NCBI GenBank assembly: GCA_022600195.1
Contig: JAHZKX010000084.1
Coordinates: forward strand, 62,001-126,000
From: Planctomycetota bacterium
Lineage (GTDB): Bacteria; Planctomycetota; Planctomycetia; Planctomycetales; Planctomycetaceae
Reading direction: 5' to 3'
Length of the DNA: 64,000 nt
In this document: in pieces, positions 54,495 to 63,999 of the stretch
How the letters are laid out: each line of letters begins with the position of its first letter
Numbering within the stretch: the first letter of the stretch is position 1
Notes under the pieces: generated by a model
Told to the model about the DNA's origin: nothing
What the model saw: the letters and a program-made list of their open reading frames with translations, nothing else
Databases searched by the model: none
Position numbers and translations under genes: made by a program

Positions 54495-56225
54495 CATCTG
54501 GTCGATCAGGAGAGTGCGTTTATTGGCTCGGTCATCTGCCAGAAACGACTTTACTTCTGTCAATGTAGGTATGCGACCCCGAATATCGAGTGATAACCGG
54601 CGAAGAAAACCAGCATCATTCACTAATGGCATCTCATTTTTTTTAATTCCGAGATAGGCATCAATGAGGTGACTGGTCGTTGTTGCCTTAACGGCCGAGT
54701 TCTCCTGTGGCCAGTTTGAGATAGCTTGCAAGGCTGATGCATGCCGATGTCTCCAATAGGCATCTTCACGGGTAACAGTCAATTGACGTCGTTTTTCACG
54801 GCTCCGCGCCAAATAACGGTCGTTCCGCCTGCGATAGGTGGCCCAGGATGCGCTGTTGAGTGGCTCTTCTGTCGTTCCACCTAACAGATGCCACTCGCCA
54901 AGATTTAATTTGCCATCGGCGGCATTTACTTTTTGAACAGGGGCGTAACTGACAATGACTTCGCCCGATTCTGCATTGTCCGAGGGCGAAATCACTCCTG
55001 TCAATTGAAAAGAATGCGGTTTACCATCCAGTTGAAGGGACGTGAAAAATTCAAGTTTTTGCTTCTGGCTGTTCTTGGTGCCCGGCTGCTTTTGTACTGA
55101 TGTGAGAGGATGTGGTTTGATCGAATTGCGAGCATCGATCAACACCCGGCCGTCCATCCGTAACTGAGCGGGATCGCGTGTTTGGAGCGCCAGTTGATAT
55201 TCGCTTTTGGGCAGAGTAATTTCATGATCGAGAACAAATCCACTATAGGCAGTTCTTTTTTGCAGAGTGTTCCAACGTGAAACTCTGGGCGGCAAGCCGG
55301 GTAACGCAAACGCCTCGTACTTTAGTAATTCAGCACCCTGGTCCAACTCCTGTGGTGAAAAACTCCAATCAAATGATTCCGGCATGGAATCCATCAGCCT
55401 TAAAGTGACTCTTCTCGGCACATCCAATTCGCGAATACGCAGAAATTCATTGGGTGATAACTTTTGAGGCGTGATTCGGACTTCATCAATCAATCCGATG
55501 AATCCGCGATTCACCTGCTTGCCATCCAGCAAACGTGCCCCAATTGTAAACGGCGCAGTTCCCGCCGGCTTTAATGTGTTGCGTGAGGCCTGTCCGCCGA
55601 GAAATAATTCTCCACACTGTTGGTAATCAAGGTACCAGGTCACTTGAGCGGCTTGTTTAGTCCCTTCATGGACAAGGGCGAAATGATGCCAGCAATCTGA
55701 AGTGACTTCTACTTTTCCCGGGACAAAAGTTCTGCCTTCATTTCCTTCCAAATTGACACACAAGAATGGTGGACCGTTTGCTTTCTTGCAAGCCAAACCA
55801 ATAGTCAAGCGTGTGTAGGCTCCTTTCGCGTCAACAAATTGGGTGATCAATCGATTTGCAATGCCGGTCTCTGTCTGGTACCGGTTGGAAGCGGGAGCAA
55901 AGAAGAAGCCTTCCCAGGTAAAATTCTCTGAAAACCCCTCTGTCTGGCTGGGCATTTTGGTAAAAACAATGGAACTGTTTCCATCAAATTTGACACTGCC
56001 AGCATTTGTCTGGTTTTTGATTGCGATTAACTTGCCTGGGGTGACAGCCGAATGCAGCGTACCGTGTTGCAGGGCAGCACCATTATCTGAGATACCTTTT
56101 GCGGGAGGGGTCTCAAATCTCAAATAAATGCTGCGTGGGCTTTCCTGGGCAATTCCTTCCACTGCCAGCAGAACGGTTCCGCACAGTGAAGTCAAAATTG
56201 GAATGAGCCACAGTTTCTTCCGCAT
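54492..56225 (-). pseudogene. LamG-DUF1549 protein truncated at its 3' end by IS3 remnant
   Basis: About 577 codons from ATG 56225 (MRKKLWLIPI), with AGAGA upstream. Order: signal peptide, LamG/concanavalin-like domain (about 25-270; HHFALVHEGTKQAAQVTWYLDY), a beta-sandwich region (about 290-480), then the beginning of DUF1549 (FLRRLSLDIRGRIPTLTEVKSFL...LIDQM). DUF1549 normally continues for another 150 residues and is followed by DUF1553. Here the frame stops immediately at the boundary with the IS3 end at about 54494, so over 400 residues are likely missing. No cytochrome motif is seen before DUF1549, another difference from intact relatives. Confidence 0.82.
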
Positions 56226-56545
56226 GACGTTTCTCTGAAAAGTACGAGCATTTGTTATTCGCAGAGACTGCAATATGCAAAATCTGTCTTAATATAATTT
56301 GAATCTCTCTTTGAGTGGTATCACAATTTAGAAAGTGGATTGAATAAGCACCGAAGCCATTACTTTGCATGCCAGTGCTTTGCAAACCGATATCATGTTA
56401 TTGTCCAAGTTCGGCTCGCACAGTCAAGCACTACTGTCAATAACGGAAATCCAATCTGGTTCGAGAACGAGTTGGTCAATCGGTTGATGAATTCAAATTT
56501 TGTCACCTCTTTCGCAAGGCTTCGCCTGCAGCGACGCCCTTGTCG

Positions 56546-57748
56546 CTACATCGAGTTGCCGGCAATCCAAGATGTTGTCCACGCGTTCTGAAAATTAAAG
56601 CCGCCCGTAATCCCGTCGATATCCAGCACTTCGCCCGCGAAATAGAGGCCCGGGCAAACGCGACTTTCCATCGTGCGGAAATCGACTTCTTTCAGGATCA
56701 CACCACCACAGGTTACGAACTCTTCTTTGAAGACGCCTTTCCCAGACACTTGGAATTCGCCGGCAGATAATTCCGTCACGAGCGCCTGCGTTGCCTTTTT
56801 GGAAAGTTCAGCCCAGCGAACTGGTTGTGGACCGACTGCGTGATCGACAAGAGATTTCCATAACCGTTTGGGTAACTCCCAGGGGCACGCCGCATCGACT
56901 GTCTTCCTGGTATGAGATGCTTTGAATGAATTCAGTTGCGCGCGAATCTGGTCGGCACTGGTTCCCGACAGCCAGTTGATTCGCAGTGTGGCGTTGTAGT
57001 TCGAATCGTGCAGTTCCCGTGCAGCCCATGCCGACAGTTTCAAAACCGCAGGACCACTCAGTCCCCAATGAGTCACGAGTATCGGTCCCGATTGGCGGAA
57101 CGTCTTTGTGTCGGTGACTAACTGACAATCAACGTGTTCCACCGCAATCCCGGGCAAGTCTTTAATCCGTGGGTCGTTTACTTTGAACGTGAACAACGAG
57201 GGCACCGGCGGAACGATTTGATGCCCGAGTCCACTCATCAGTTCAAACCCGGCGCGGCTGCCTCCAGTCGCCATCAGAATTCGATCTGCTGGAATCGATT
57301 CACCTGATTTAAGAGTCACTACGAATTGCTCTTCGGATTTTCGAATTTCCGACACATTGGCGCGTAGTTCAACGACGACTCCCCCGTTTACAGCCGCATT
57401 TCGCAAACAATCGACAATGGTCGCTGAATCATCGGTCGTAGGGAACATTCGCCCATCCGACTCTGTTTTGGTCTGAACTCCTCGCGACTCAAACCAGCTC
57501 ACGGTGTCGGACGGCTGAAACCTGGTGAAGGGACCACGCAGTGCCTTTCCGCCTCGTGGGTAGCTATTGACCAACTCGCGGGGTTCAAAGCAACTGTGAG
57601 TCAGATTGCAGCGACCACCGCCGGAAACGCATACCTTCGCCAATACGGACGAGGCAGCTTCAAGGATCGTCACAGCGTGACCATTTTCGGCAGCCGCAAT
57701 CGCCCCGAAGAATCCCGCTGCGCCGCCGCCGATCACGATAACTTTCAA
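56546..57748 (-). CDS. BaiN/HI0933-family flavoprotein
   Basis: About 401 residues from TTG 57748 (LKVIVIGGGAAGFFGAIAAAENG), with AGG nine bases upstream; the frame is open a further 45 codons, but those residues are not family-like. FAD motifs are VIGGGAAGFFGAIAA, VCVSGGGRCNLTHS, PADRILMATGGSRAG and the C-terminal GLYFAGEVLDIDGITGGFNFQ. The family is NAD(P)/FAD-dependent and includes BaiN and YhiN; substrate uncertain. It lies alone upstream of the truncated gene. Confidence 0.9.
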   Translation of the reverse strand: MKVIVIGGGAAGFFGAIAAAENGHAVTILEAASSVLAKVCVSGGGRCNLTHSCFEPRELVNSYPRGGKALRGPFTRFQPSDTVSWFESRGVQTKTESDGRMFPTTDDSATIVDCLRNAAVNGGVVVELRANVSEIRKSEEQFVVTLKSGESIPADRILMATGGSRAGFELMSGLGHQIVPPVPSLFTFKVNDPRIKDLPGIAVEHVDCQLVTDTKTFRQSGPILVTHWGLSGPAVLKLSAWAARELHDSNYNATLRINWLSGTSADQIRAQLNSFKASHTRKTVDAACPWELPKRLWKSLVDHAVGPQPVRWAELSKKATQALVTELSAGEFQVSGKGVFKEEFVTCGGVILKEVDFRTMESRVCPGLYFAGEVLDIDGITGGFNFQNAWTTSWIAGNSM

Positions 57749-57966
57749 ATTGAGTCGCCTCGACTGAAACGGGTGAAGTGTCAAATTACGCGACCGACGT
57801 CGTGTAGTCAAAATACTCAGCCGAACTATAAGCCTCAACGGATTGACAACTTGCGGCAGCTCAGAGTCTAGCATTTTAACCAATTGATTTCACCCATGCG
57901 GCTTTACTCTTTTATGCAATCGCGTTTAATGACTTTGGTTGTAGGTTTAGATGTATTCATTTGATA

Positions 57967-58013
57967 ATAGACAGAAATCCTGATAGCTTTAGACTCAAGT
58001 ATATTCTGTCTAT
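57967..58013. repeat. 10-bp inverted repeat upstream of pseudopilin-like gene
   Basis: ATAGACAGAA (57967-57976) and TTCTGTCTAT (58004-58013) are perfect inverted repeats 27 bases apart, about 50 bases before the start at 58060. They may be an operator or a scar. Confidence 0.5.
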
Positions 58014-58059
58014 CGATAGTTATGCGCCAAAGCAAAATTCCACCCTTTCAGACGGTGTC

Positions 58060-58503
58060 ATGATGACAATAGCCAAGTTCATTCTGCTGGCCGCTCTCTC
58101 CATCCTGATCATCATGATTGGCATGCCCAATATCGAGCAAGGCCTTCATTAAGCTCGCAACACCCAAGCTTTCATTCTGGCTCAACAAATCAAAACCGGA
58201 AAATTGCCTCCCGATACTGTTGATCCGTGGGGGCATGAATTCGATATTCAACATACGTCATCCAACGTGACTGTCGTAACTTCCCTTGGCCCAAACAAGT
58301 TCTCGCCGACTGGCAGTTACGATTCGGACGATATTTCGACTTCAATGTCGAATCCGCCTCATATGAGGACAATGACTCGCAAGCAGATTCAGGTTTGCGT
58401 GACGCTCGCTTTATCGATCAGTCCATGGCTTGTCTTATTTGCACTTCGCATTCGTGGACGTATTGCTCATCAAAATGGAAAAGGCAATCGTTCACTACAA
58501 TAA
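58060..58503 (+). pseudogene. Pseudopilin-like gene interrupted by in-frame TAA
   Basis: One frame runs from ATG 58060 to 58503 and is broken only by TAA at 58150. The first part is a hydrophobic helix (AKFILLAALSILIIMIGMP) and the second begins ARNTQAFILAQQIKTGKLPP, then DTVDPWGHEFDI and SLGPNKFSPTGSYDSDDIS. DPWG and the later D(S)DDI pattern match the C-terminal region of type II secretion major pseudopilins (GspG). A second transmembrane helix near the C-terminus (VCVTLALSISPWLVLFALRI) is unlike GspG. The TAA probably replaced a sense codon. Confidence 0.65.
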
Positions 58504-58615
58504 AAACTGTATTAAAATGAGCCAGATTTGCAGTAAAAAATGAAATTCCGGGTTGTCGATCCTGATTTGATCAATAAAGTGATACAGGCTTGAATGCTAA
58601 ACCCCGTTCGCTGAA

Positions 58616-58637
58616 TCTGTATTGATTCTGTATTGAT
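58616..58637. repeat. Tandem 11-base repeat
   Basis: TCTGTATTGAT occurs twice in direct tandem. It lies in a 250-base spacer with no gene. Confidence 0.6.
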
Positions 58638-58753
58638 TCTGGTGATGATCTCGTTAATGAATCAATCAAAGTCATTGTTTCGATCATTCTATGGTAGCCG
58701 AAAGCGCAATGAGCAGTCCACAGACTCAACATAATCTTGCTTAGGAACGAAAC

Positions 58754-59362
58754 ATGATCTATCGAATTATGCTTACACTCATATTTATTGGTGCCTCGAC
58801 ACTGGCAGCTGATCAGGAAAAGTCCCGAATCCTGTTTCAATTCGACAATGCCGATGCAGCACAGCATTGGAATACGGTGAATGATGGCGTTATGGGGGGG
58901 CGTTCTGATGGTCGTTTCAGGATCAGCAAAGACAAGAAGATGGAGTTTTTTGGCACTCTGTCCCTGGAAAACAACGGTGGCTTTGCATCCGTGCGATCGA
59001 GAGGTACAAAGCTGGGTCTTAAGAATGGTGAATCCATCATTGCCCGGGTTCGTGGTGATGGTCGGGAATACCGTATCAATCTTTACACACCGAGCCGCAG
59101 AACGGCCTTCTCTTATCGGGCCTCGTTCCAAACCAGGCAGGATGAATGGATTGAGGTCAGCATTCCTCTTGCAAAATTTAAGGCGACATGGTTTGGGCGT
59201 GTCGTTCCCAACCAGCCACTTGATCCAGTTGAGGTGAACGGGCTAGGCATCTCGTTGAGTGACAAGAAGGCGGGCCCGTTCAAGTTAGAAGTGGAATGGA
59301 TCAAAGCCTCTACTTCTGCAAAGCCTGCCACTACCAGCAAGGTCGAAAGTAAACGACCCTAA
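58754..59362 (+). CDS. CIA30-family protein
   Basis: 202 residues. After a signal peptide (LTLIFIGASTLAAD) the CIA30 domain runs from about residue 25 to 190: ILFQFDNADAAQHWNTVNDGV, VMGGRSDGRFRI, GGFASVRSRG and the C-terminal VNGLGISLSDKKAGPF. The name comes from mitochondrial complex I intermediate-associated protein 30, but bacterial members are exported proteins of unknown function with a galactose-binding-like fold. AGGA precedes the ATG. Confidence 0.9.
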   Translation: MIYRIMLTLIFIGASTLAADQEKSRILFQFDNADAAQHWNTVNDGVMGGRSDGRFRISKDKKMEFFGTLSLENNGGFASVRSRGTKLGLKNGESIIARVRGDGREYRINLYTPSRRTAFSYRASFQTRQDEWIEVSIPLAKFKATWFGRVVPNQPLDPVEVNGLGISLSDKKAGPFKLEVEWIKASTSAKPATTSKVESKRP

Positions 59363-59766
59363 GCCAATTCGCGAGATTCCATCTCTTGATGTTTGCACAA
59401 ACGAGGCAAACATAGTGGATGAAAATGAGAGCAGGGTTTTAAAGGAGACTTTTGTTCTGTTAGTAAACCAGTTCTTAATTCCATTGAAAATGGAATCTAG
59501 GATGTACCGAATTTTGGCTTGCGCGTACATTTTGAATGGAAGATCGACCCTACTGATTCGGTGATCACTGACTTTATTTAGCAGAGGTGTTGCAGGCTGC
59601 TCACTCGCCGTGACCCTTTACGCTGTGCGAAATTCTGATGGCAGTCCCAAATACAATAAGGTATCATGTTCCTGTTGTTGGCCCACAGACTGAATAAGTC
59701 GCTGTATATAAATCAGAGGTCATGCGGCAGTAAACTCCAACAAGATACCCACATCCCAGAATAGAA
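59363..59766. other. Intergenic region between CIA30 and ThuA genes
   Basis: About 400 bases without a credible gene. A perfect 8-bp stem ATTCCATT-GAA-AATGGAAT lies at 59478-59496, too AT-rich for a confident terminator. Confidence 0.45.
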
Positions 59767-60606
59767 ATGGCTACTATGGTAAACAAAATCAAACTGCTCC
59801 TCGCGATTTTCGTGTGTTTCGTGATTATGACAACATCTTCCATGTTCGCGCACGATTCCAAAAAGAAGACGGATCGCGGCCCAAAGCATACCGGATCGGT
59901 GTTGGTCTTTAGTGGGACCGGCTGGTATCGCCACCCGGAAACGGCGGCAATCAATGGCTGGTTAGCCCGGTTGTCGGATGACTTAGACATGCAGGTCGAC
60001 GTTTCAGAGACGCCAGCCGACATCACAAATCTACTTGATCGCTACGACGTGCTCGTGCTTAATAACTCCAATGCTTTGACCAGTCTTTTAGACAAAAAAC
60101 AACGAGACAAAATCGAACAATGGTATAAGGCCGGTGGAGGAATTGTCGCGCTGCATGCGGCACTCGTCCGACAGACAGACTGGAAATGGTTCAATGAACT
60201 GGCGGGCTGCGACTTCAACAGCGATTCAGAGTTCCTTGAAGCACGCGTGGTTGTCGATCCGAAAGCGAAGGATCATCCTGCAGTTCACGGCTTTGGCGAT
60301 TCGTTCCAATACAAAGCCGACTGGACGAATCACGATCGTAGCGTCACCGGGCTTCCCGGATTTCAAGTCCTGCTGCGCGTAGATGAAGCCACTTTCGATC
60401 CCGTGCGAGATTATTTCAAGGACCGAGGTGGCAAGGCTATGGGCAAAGATCATCCTGTCGCCTGGACGAACACACTCAACGGAGGGCGTTTCTTCTACAC
60501 GGAACTGGGGCACGACGTTCGATCTTTGGAAACAAAGTTTGGCCGTACGCACATCATCGAGGCCATCCACTGGGCGGCAAGAAATGACCAACGTACGAAG
60601 AAATAG
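59767..60606 (+). CDS. ThuA domain protein (trehalose-utilisation-like)
   Basis: 279 residues. Signal peptide (LLLAIFVCFVIMTTSSMFAH) then a ThuA fold: VLVFSGTGWYRHPETA, VLVLNNSNALTSLLDKKQRDK, GGGIVALHAALVRQTDWKW, KAKDHPAVHGFGDSFQYKADW and GGRFFYTELGHD near the end. ThuA proteins have a class I glutamine-amidotransferase-like fold and are linked to sugar catabolism, often next to Gfo/Idh/MocA oxidoreductases, as in this neighbourhood. The enzymatic reaction is not established for exported members. Confidence 0.9.
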   Translation: MATMVNKIKLLLAIFVCFVIMTTSSMFAHDSKKKTDRGPKHTGSVLVFSGTGWYRHPETAAINGWLARLSDDLDMQVDVSETPADITNLLDRYDVLVLNNSNALTSLLDKKQRDKIEQWYKAGGGIVALHAALVRQTDWKWFNELAGCDFNSDSEFLEARVVVDPKAKDHPAVHGFGDSFQYKADWTNHDRSVTGLPGFQVLLRVDEATFDPVRDYFKDRGGKAMGKDHPVAWTNTLNGGRFFYTELGHDVRSLETKFGRTHIIEAIHWAARNDQRTKK

Positions 60607-60702
60607 TCACACAACCAAAATCGCTGAGACACCAGGATGTGGATGATCCAAGATTGAGACATCAGAGAAACAACACTCGAATCTGATACCTACCTAAACG
60701 GC

Positions 60703-60788
60703 TCAATTTGCACGCACGAGACGGGTGGCTCTCTCAACTTTCAACGGTCCGAAGGTGTATTTCGATGGTGACTAGTCCACTTTGAAAC
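60703..60788 (-). pseudogene. 3' remnant of a Gfo/Idh/MocA-family gene
   Basis: On the minus strand the DNA reads VD-stop-SPSKYTFGPLKVERATRLV-RAN-stop. This matches the C-terminal end of planctomycete Gfo/Idh proteins, and compares directly with TPAEYTFGPLNVAPVALPGK at the end of the intact gene at 62205-63530. A TAG interrupts it where a Leu codon is expected. The rest of the gene is absent: the sialidase stop codon lies just upstream, at 60800. Confidence 0.65.
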
Positions 60789-60799
60789 AGGACAGCACT

Positions 60800-62191
60800 T
60801 CAGGGCTGAAACTTATCGCTAAGTACGGCGGGAGAAACACGTCCCTTCCCATCTACGGCACTGATTTTGAAGGCGTAGGTGCTGCCAGGTAGAAGTTGGC
60901 GGCCCAGTTCGAGCTTTGGTGTTTCATCGCGTGTTTGAGTTGCCGCATAGGTGAGGATATCAGTATTCATATAACTGGGGCCAGGTTTGATGAGCACGGG
61001 AGTCACGCGGTAGGCCACCGCATTTGCCGAAGGAGTCCAGGTGAGGATTCCTTTATTCATCGTGATGTTGGTTGGTGCAGCCAAACCGGATGCCATTTCT
61101 GCTCTTGGCTTGATCTGCACATTCCAAGCATTGATGCGACGACTTGTGGGAGTTGTAATGATGAGCTTGTTTGTGCCTGCAATCGCCACACCCACGTTGC
61201 CGCCCGTCAAACTGCTGATGATGTGGGCGTTGCTCCAGCTGCGTCCGGTGCCATCAGCGGAGAGATAAAGACGACAGTGATTCCTGCTCAGTGCGGTCAC
61301 GAGCGTGAGCAACCCATTTGGTAACAGATGCAGGGTGGGCAGTTTTCCGGCGAAAGGTAGTTTTTCAGGTAGACTCCACGTCTTGCCATGATCGGTCGAA
61401 CGCACAGAAACCAGCGGGGACTTGGCAGTGCTGCCAGTGCGCACGATTGCAAGCAAATCACCGTCTTTTGTAAGCGAGACCGTAGATTCCAGCCAGGGCG
61501 TAGTAACTGCCGCTCCCGATTTGATCATGGCGATCGCAGTGGTGATGGTCGAATACACGTTCCAATGGTGTCCACGGTCCTCACTTCGCAACAGAACCAC
61601 GCGATTGCCTCTGCTACTCCAGGCATAAGCGGGCATAAGCAAGGCACCGTTTTTATCCTCAATGATGTGAGGCAAGGGGCGTGCAATGACTCCCAGTTCC
61701 GGAGGACAATCGATTGTTGCATTCGCAAAGCTCCAGCTTTTTCCACGATCTTTCGAAATTGCGATTCGATAGGCATCTGAGGGCAGATCCTCGGGAGTGA
61801 TTTCACGCCGTTTTTTCGGATCGGGAGTCCAATGCAGGCCCATCGCCAGGAGATCACCATTTCTAAGCTGATCGGCCCAAAGATCAATCATCTTCGGCAG
61901 AGGCCAATGGTCTTTGCCTTGTTTCCAGAGGAAACCACCATTCGCAGAATATGAGGAGCCTGTACCAACGGTGCGTCCGAAGTCATCCGGGTGATGTGGA
62001 TAGAAGAGCAAGGTGCTGTCACCCACGCGAACAGGATGCCCGCCCCCCGTGATACCTTCCCGTTCGACGACAGTGACGCGAGGACTGACCACCACATCAA
62101 ATTCGGCAGCGGGAACCAAACTGGTGAACGTCATCCAAACAAAAGGAATCAAAAACAGAACACTGCGTCGTAGGAAAAATCTTGGCATCAT
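60800..62191 (-). CDS. Sialidase-family (exo-alpha-sialidase-like) exported protein
   Basis: About 463 residues from ATG 62191 (MMPRFFLRRSVLFLIPF); an ATG at 62236 is in frame but overlaps the previous gene's end. Signal peptide, then a six-bladed sialidase propeller with Asp-box repeats SKDRGKSWSF, SEDRGHHWNV, STDHGKTWSL and SADGTGRSWSN. A fibronectin-III-like domain (about 365-460; ILTWTPSANAVAYRVTPV) closes the protein. The FRIP-type arginine motif near the N-terminus is not clear (GGHPVRVGDSTLLFYP), so substrate may not be sialic acid. It follows the Gfo/Idh gene by 13 bases. Confidence 0.88.
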   Translation of the reverse strand: MMPRFFLRRSVLFLIPFVWMTFTSLVPAAEFDVVVSPRVTVVEREGITGGGHPVRVGDSTLLFYPHHPDDFGRTVGTGSSYSANGGFLWKQGKDHWPLPKMIDLWADQLRNGDLLAMGLHWTPDPKKRREITPEDLPSDAYRIAISKDRGKSWSFANATIDCPPELGVIARPLPHIIEDKNGALLMPAYAWSSRGNRVVLLRSEDRGHHWNVYSTITTAIAMIKSGAAVTTPWLESTVSLTKDGDLLAIVRTGSTAKSPLVSVRSTDHGKTWSLPEKLPFAGKLPTLHLLPNGLLTLVTALSRNHCRLYLSADGTGRSWSNAHIISSLTGGNVGVAIAGTNKLIITTPTSRRINAWNVQIKPRAEMASGLAAPTNITMNKGILTWTPSANAVAYRVTPVLIKPGPSYMNTDILTYAATQTRDETPKLELGRQLLPGSTYAFKISAVDGKGRVSPAVLSDKFQP

Positions 62192-62204
62192 CGATCCCGC
62201 TTCT

Positions 62205-63530
62205 TTATAAAAACTGAGTCTTGCCGGGCAGAGCAACAGGTGCCACGTTCAGCGGTCCGAATGTGTATTCAGCTGGTGTCAGGTCCTCTTTGGAATTCCG
62301 GGCTTGTTCCCACGTAATGCTTTTTCCGGTGAAAGAGGCCATGCGTCCCATGATGGCCATCAGCGAACTGTTCGCAGCGTATTCACCATTACAAATGGGC
62401 GTGTCGGTGCGTATGCTTTGGAATAAGGCCGCGTGTTCTTGTACGTACGGCAGATCCTGCACCCCATTTTTGTCGCGACCGCGGGCCCGGCTGTAGCGCC
62501 AGGTTTTCGCACCGCTGAGCGTATTGCGATTGAGATTTGCTGTTCCCTTTTCGCCGAACACAAATTGAGAAGTGTTGATGTCTGTGCCATCCTGCTGGCG
62601 ACAAAACGCAAACGCACGTTGTCCGCCTTTGTATTCATAGCAGATCGCGTGGTGATCAAAGATGTGGCCGTAAAGCGGGTCGGTACGCGACTGTCTGCCA
62701 CCTAAGCCGAAACATTTGATCGGATATTCATTCTGCATGGCCCAGGACATGAGGTCGAGTCCATGCACATGCTGCTCCACAAGTTGCCCCCCCGAGAGCC
62801 ACGTGAAGTAGTACCAGTTGCGAAGCTGCCACTCCATCTCACTCCATTCGGGCTTGCGGGGGTGTGACCAGAGTCCGTTAATATTATAGTTGGTCTGCAG
62901 CGTTACGATCCGTCCGAGTTGACCTTCATGAATACGGGACATCGTTTCCTGCATCGCCCTGCTGTAGCGCAGCATGAGGCCGGACATGATCGAAATCCGT
63001 TTCTGTCTGGCAAGTTGGCACGTCTCCAGCACAGAACGAACACCAGGCGCGTCCACTGCTACCGGCTTTTCCGCAAAAACATGTTTACCTGCTTCGATCG
63101 CCTTTTTCAGATGAGCCGGGCGAAAGTGGGGGGGAGTCGCCAGCAGAACTACATCGACGTTGGTACTTAACAACTTTTCAAAGGCATCGAATCCAACGAA
63201 TTTGTGACTCTGATCAACCGCATACTGTTTGCCGATCGATTTCTTGATTCGTTCCGCACTCGAGTTCAGTTTGTCCTCAAACATATCAGCCATCGCCACG
63301 AGTTGGGTATTCGGATCTGCCTGCATCGCATTCACGGCGGCTCCCGAGCCGCGGGATCCGCATCCAATCAGGCCCACTCGTAAGATGTCAATATTGTTTC
63401 CACCATCTGCCCAGACAGCAGGTGCAGCAGCAAGTCCTGCCGCGGTCGCTGTACTCGCCTCGCGGAGAAATGTTCTGCGTGAAACAGGATTGTCTCCCTG
63501 TGTGAAGTGATCCTCAGATTGATCGCTCAT
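62205..63530 (-). CDS. Gfo/Idh/MocA-family oxidoreductase, Tat-exported
   Basis: 441 residues. Twin-arginine leader SRRTFLREASTATAAGLAAAPAVWA precedes a Rossmann domain (LRVGLIGCGSRGSGAAVNAM), the EKPVAVD motif that forms the dinucleotide/active-site Lys segment (HVFAEKPVAVDAPGV) and a C-terminal alpha/beta substrate domain (WYYFTWLSGGQLVEQHVHGLDLMSWAM). It probably oxidises or interconverts a sugar using NAD(P). Co-transcribed with the sialidase, suggesting exported glycan breakdown. Confidence 0.92.
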   Translation of the reverse strand: MSDQSEDHFTQGDNPVSRRTFLREASTATAAGLAAAPAVWADGGNNIDILRVGLIGCGSRGSGAAVNAMQADPNTQLVAMADMFEDKLNSSAERIKKSIGKQYAVDQSHKFVGFDAFEKLLSTNVDVVLLATPPHFRPAHLKKAIEAGKHVFAEKPVAVDAPGVRSVLETCQLARQKRISIMSGLMLRYSRAMQETMSRIHEGQLGRIVTLQTNYNINGLWSHPRKPEWSEMEWQLRNWYYFTWLSGGQLVEQHVHGLDLMSWAMQNEYPIKCFGLGGRQSRTDPLYGHIFDHHAICYEYKGGQRAFAFCRQQDGTDINTSQFVFGEKGTANLNRNTLSGAKTWRYSRARGRDKNGVQDLPYVQEHAALFQSIRTDTPICNGEYAANSSLMAIMGRMASFTGKSITWEQARNSKEDLTPAEYTFGPLNVAPVALPGKTQFL

Positions 63531-63648
63531 TTCAATAGTCTCCAGAATTCATGTTTGTAATAGGCAGCTGCGATGATCGAAGTATTTCCGTTATACCAAA
63601 ATTCACGTTTGAGTTTCACAAGAGACGAAGAAAAAATAATTCGGTTTA

Positions 63649-63999
63649 TCATTCATGAGTCGGTCGTGTTTTTTTCATAAATCGGTCATTCTCCAGTTTC
63701 CAGTCTTCCCAGCCCAGATGCCGATAGAAACCAACAGCGCGATGACTTTCATCAAGGTCTGTCGTCAGCCAGATCTCCTTCCAGCCTTCCGACCAGAGCC
63801 ACTCTTCGATCCGAGTCAGCAGTTGCTTTCCGATTCCTTTCCCTTCATGCTCCTTTAGTACAGCAATGACCCACATCTCTCCCGTTTCTTTATTACCCAG
63901 CACAAAGCCGACGACCCGGTTTTCTATCTCACACAGCCAGCCACGATGAGACTCTTCCAGCATCTGACTCACCGAATCGACGGTTATTCCCAAAGCGTT
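63649..63999 (-). CDS. GNAT family N-acetyltransferase (5' truncated by window edge)
   Basis: The frame is open to the right edge (about 117 residues seen), so the N-terminus lies outside. Acetyl-CoA-binding core: VVGFVLGNKETGEMWVIAVL, KEHEGKGIGKQLL (the Q/R-x-x-G-x-G/A pyrophosphate loop, here EGKGIG) and the C-terminal AVGFYRHLGWEDWK. The TTG at 63993 is unlikely to be the real start because the residues upstream continue a family-like sequence. Acetyl acceptor unknown. Confidence 0.87.
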   Translation of the reverse strand, partial: NALGITVDSVSQMLEESHRGWLCEIENRVVGFVLGNKETGEMWVIAVLKEHEGKGIGKQLLTRIEEWLWSEGWKEIWLTTDLDESHRAVGFYRHLGWEDWKLENDRFMKKTRPTHE

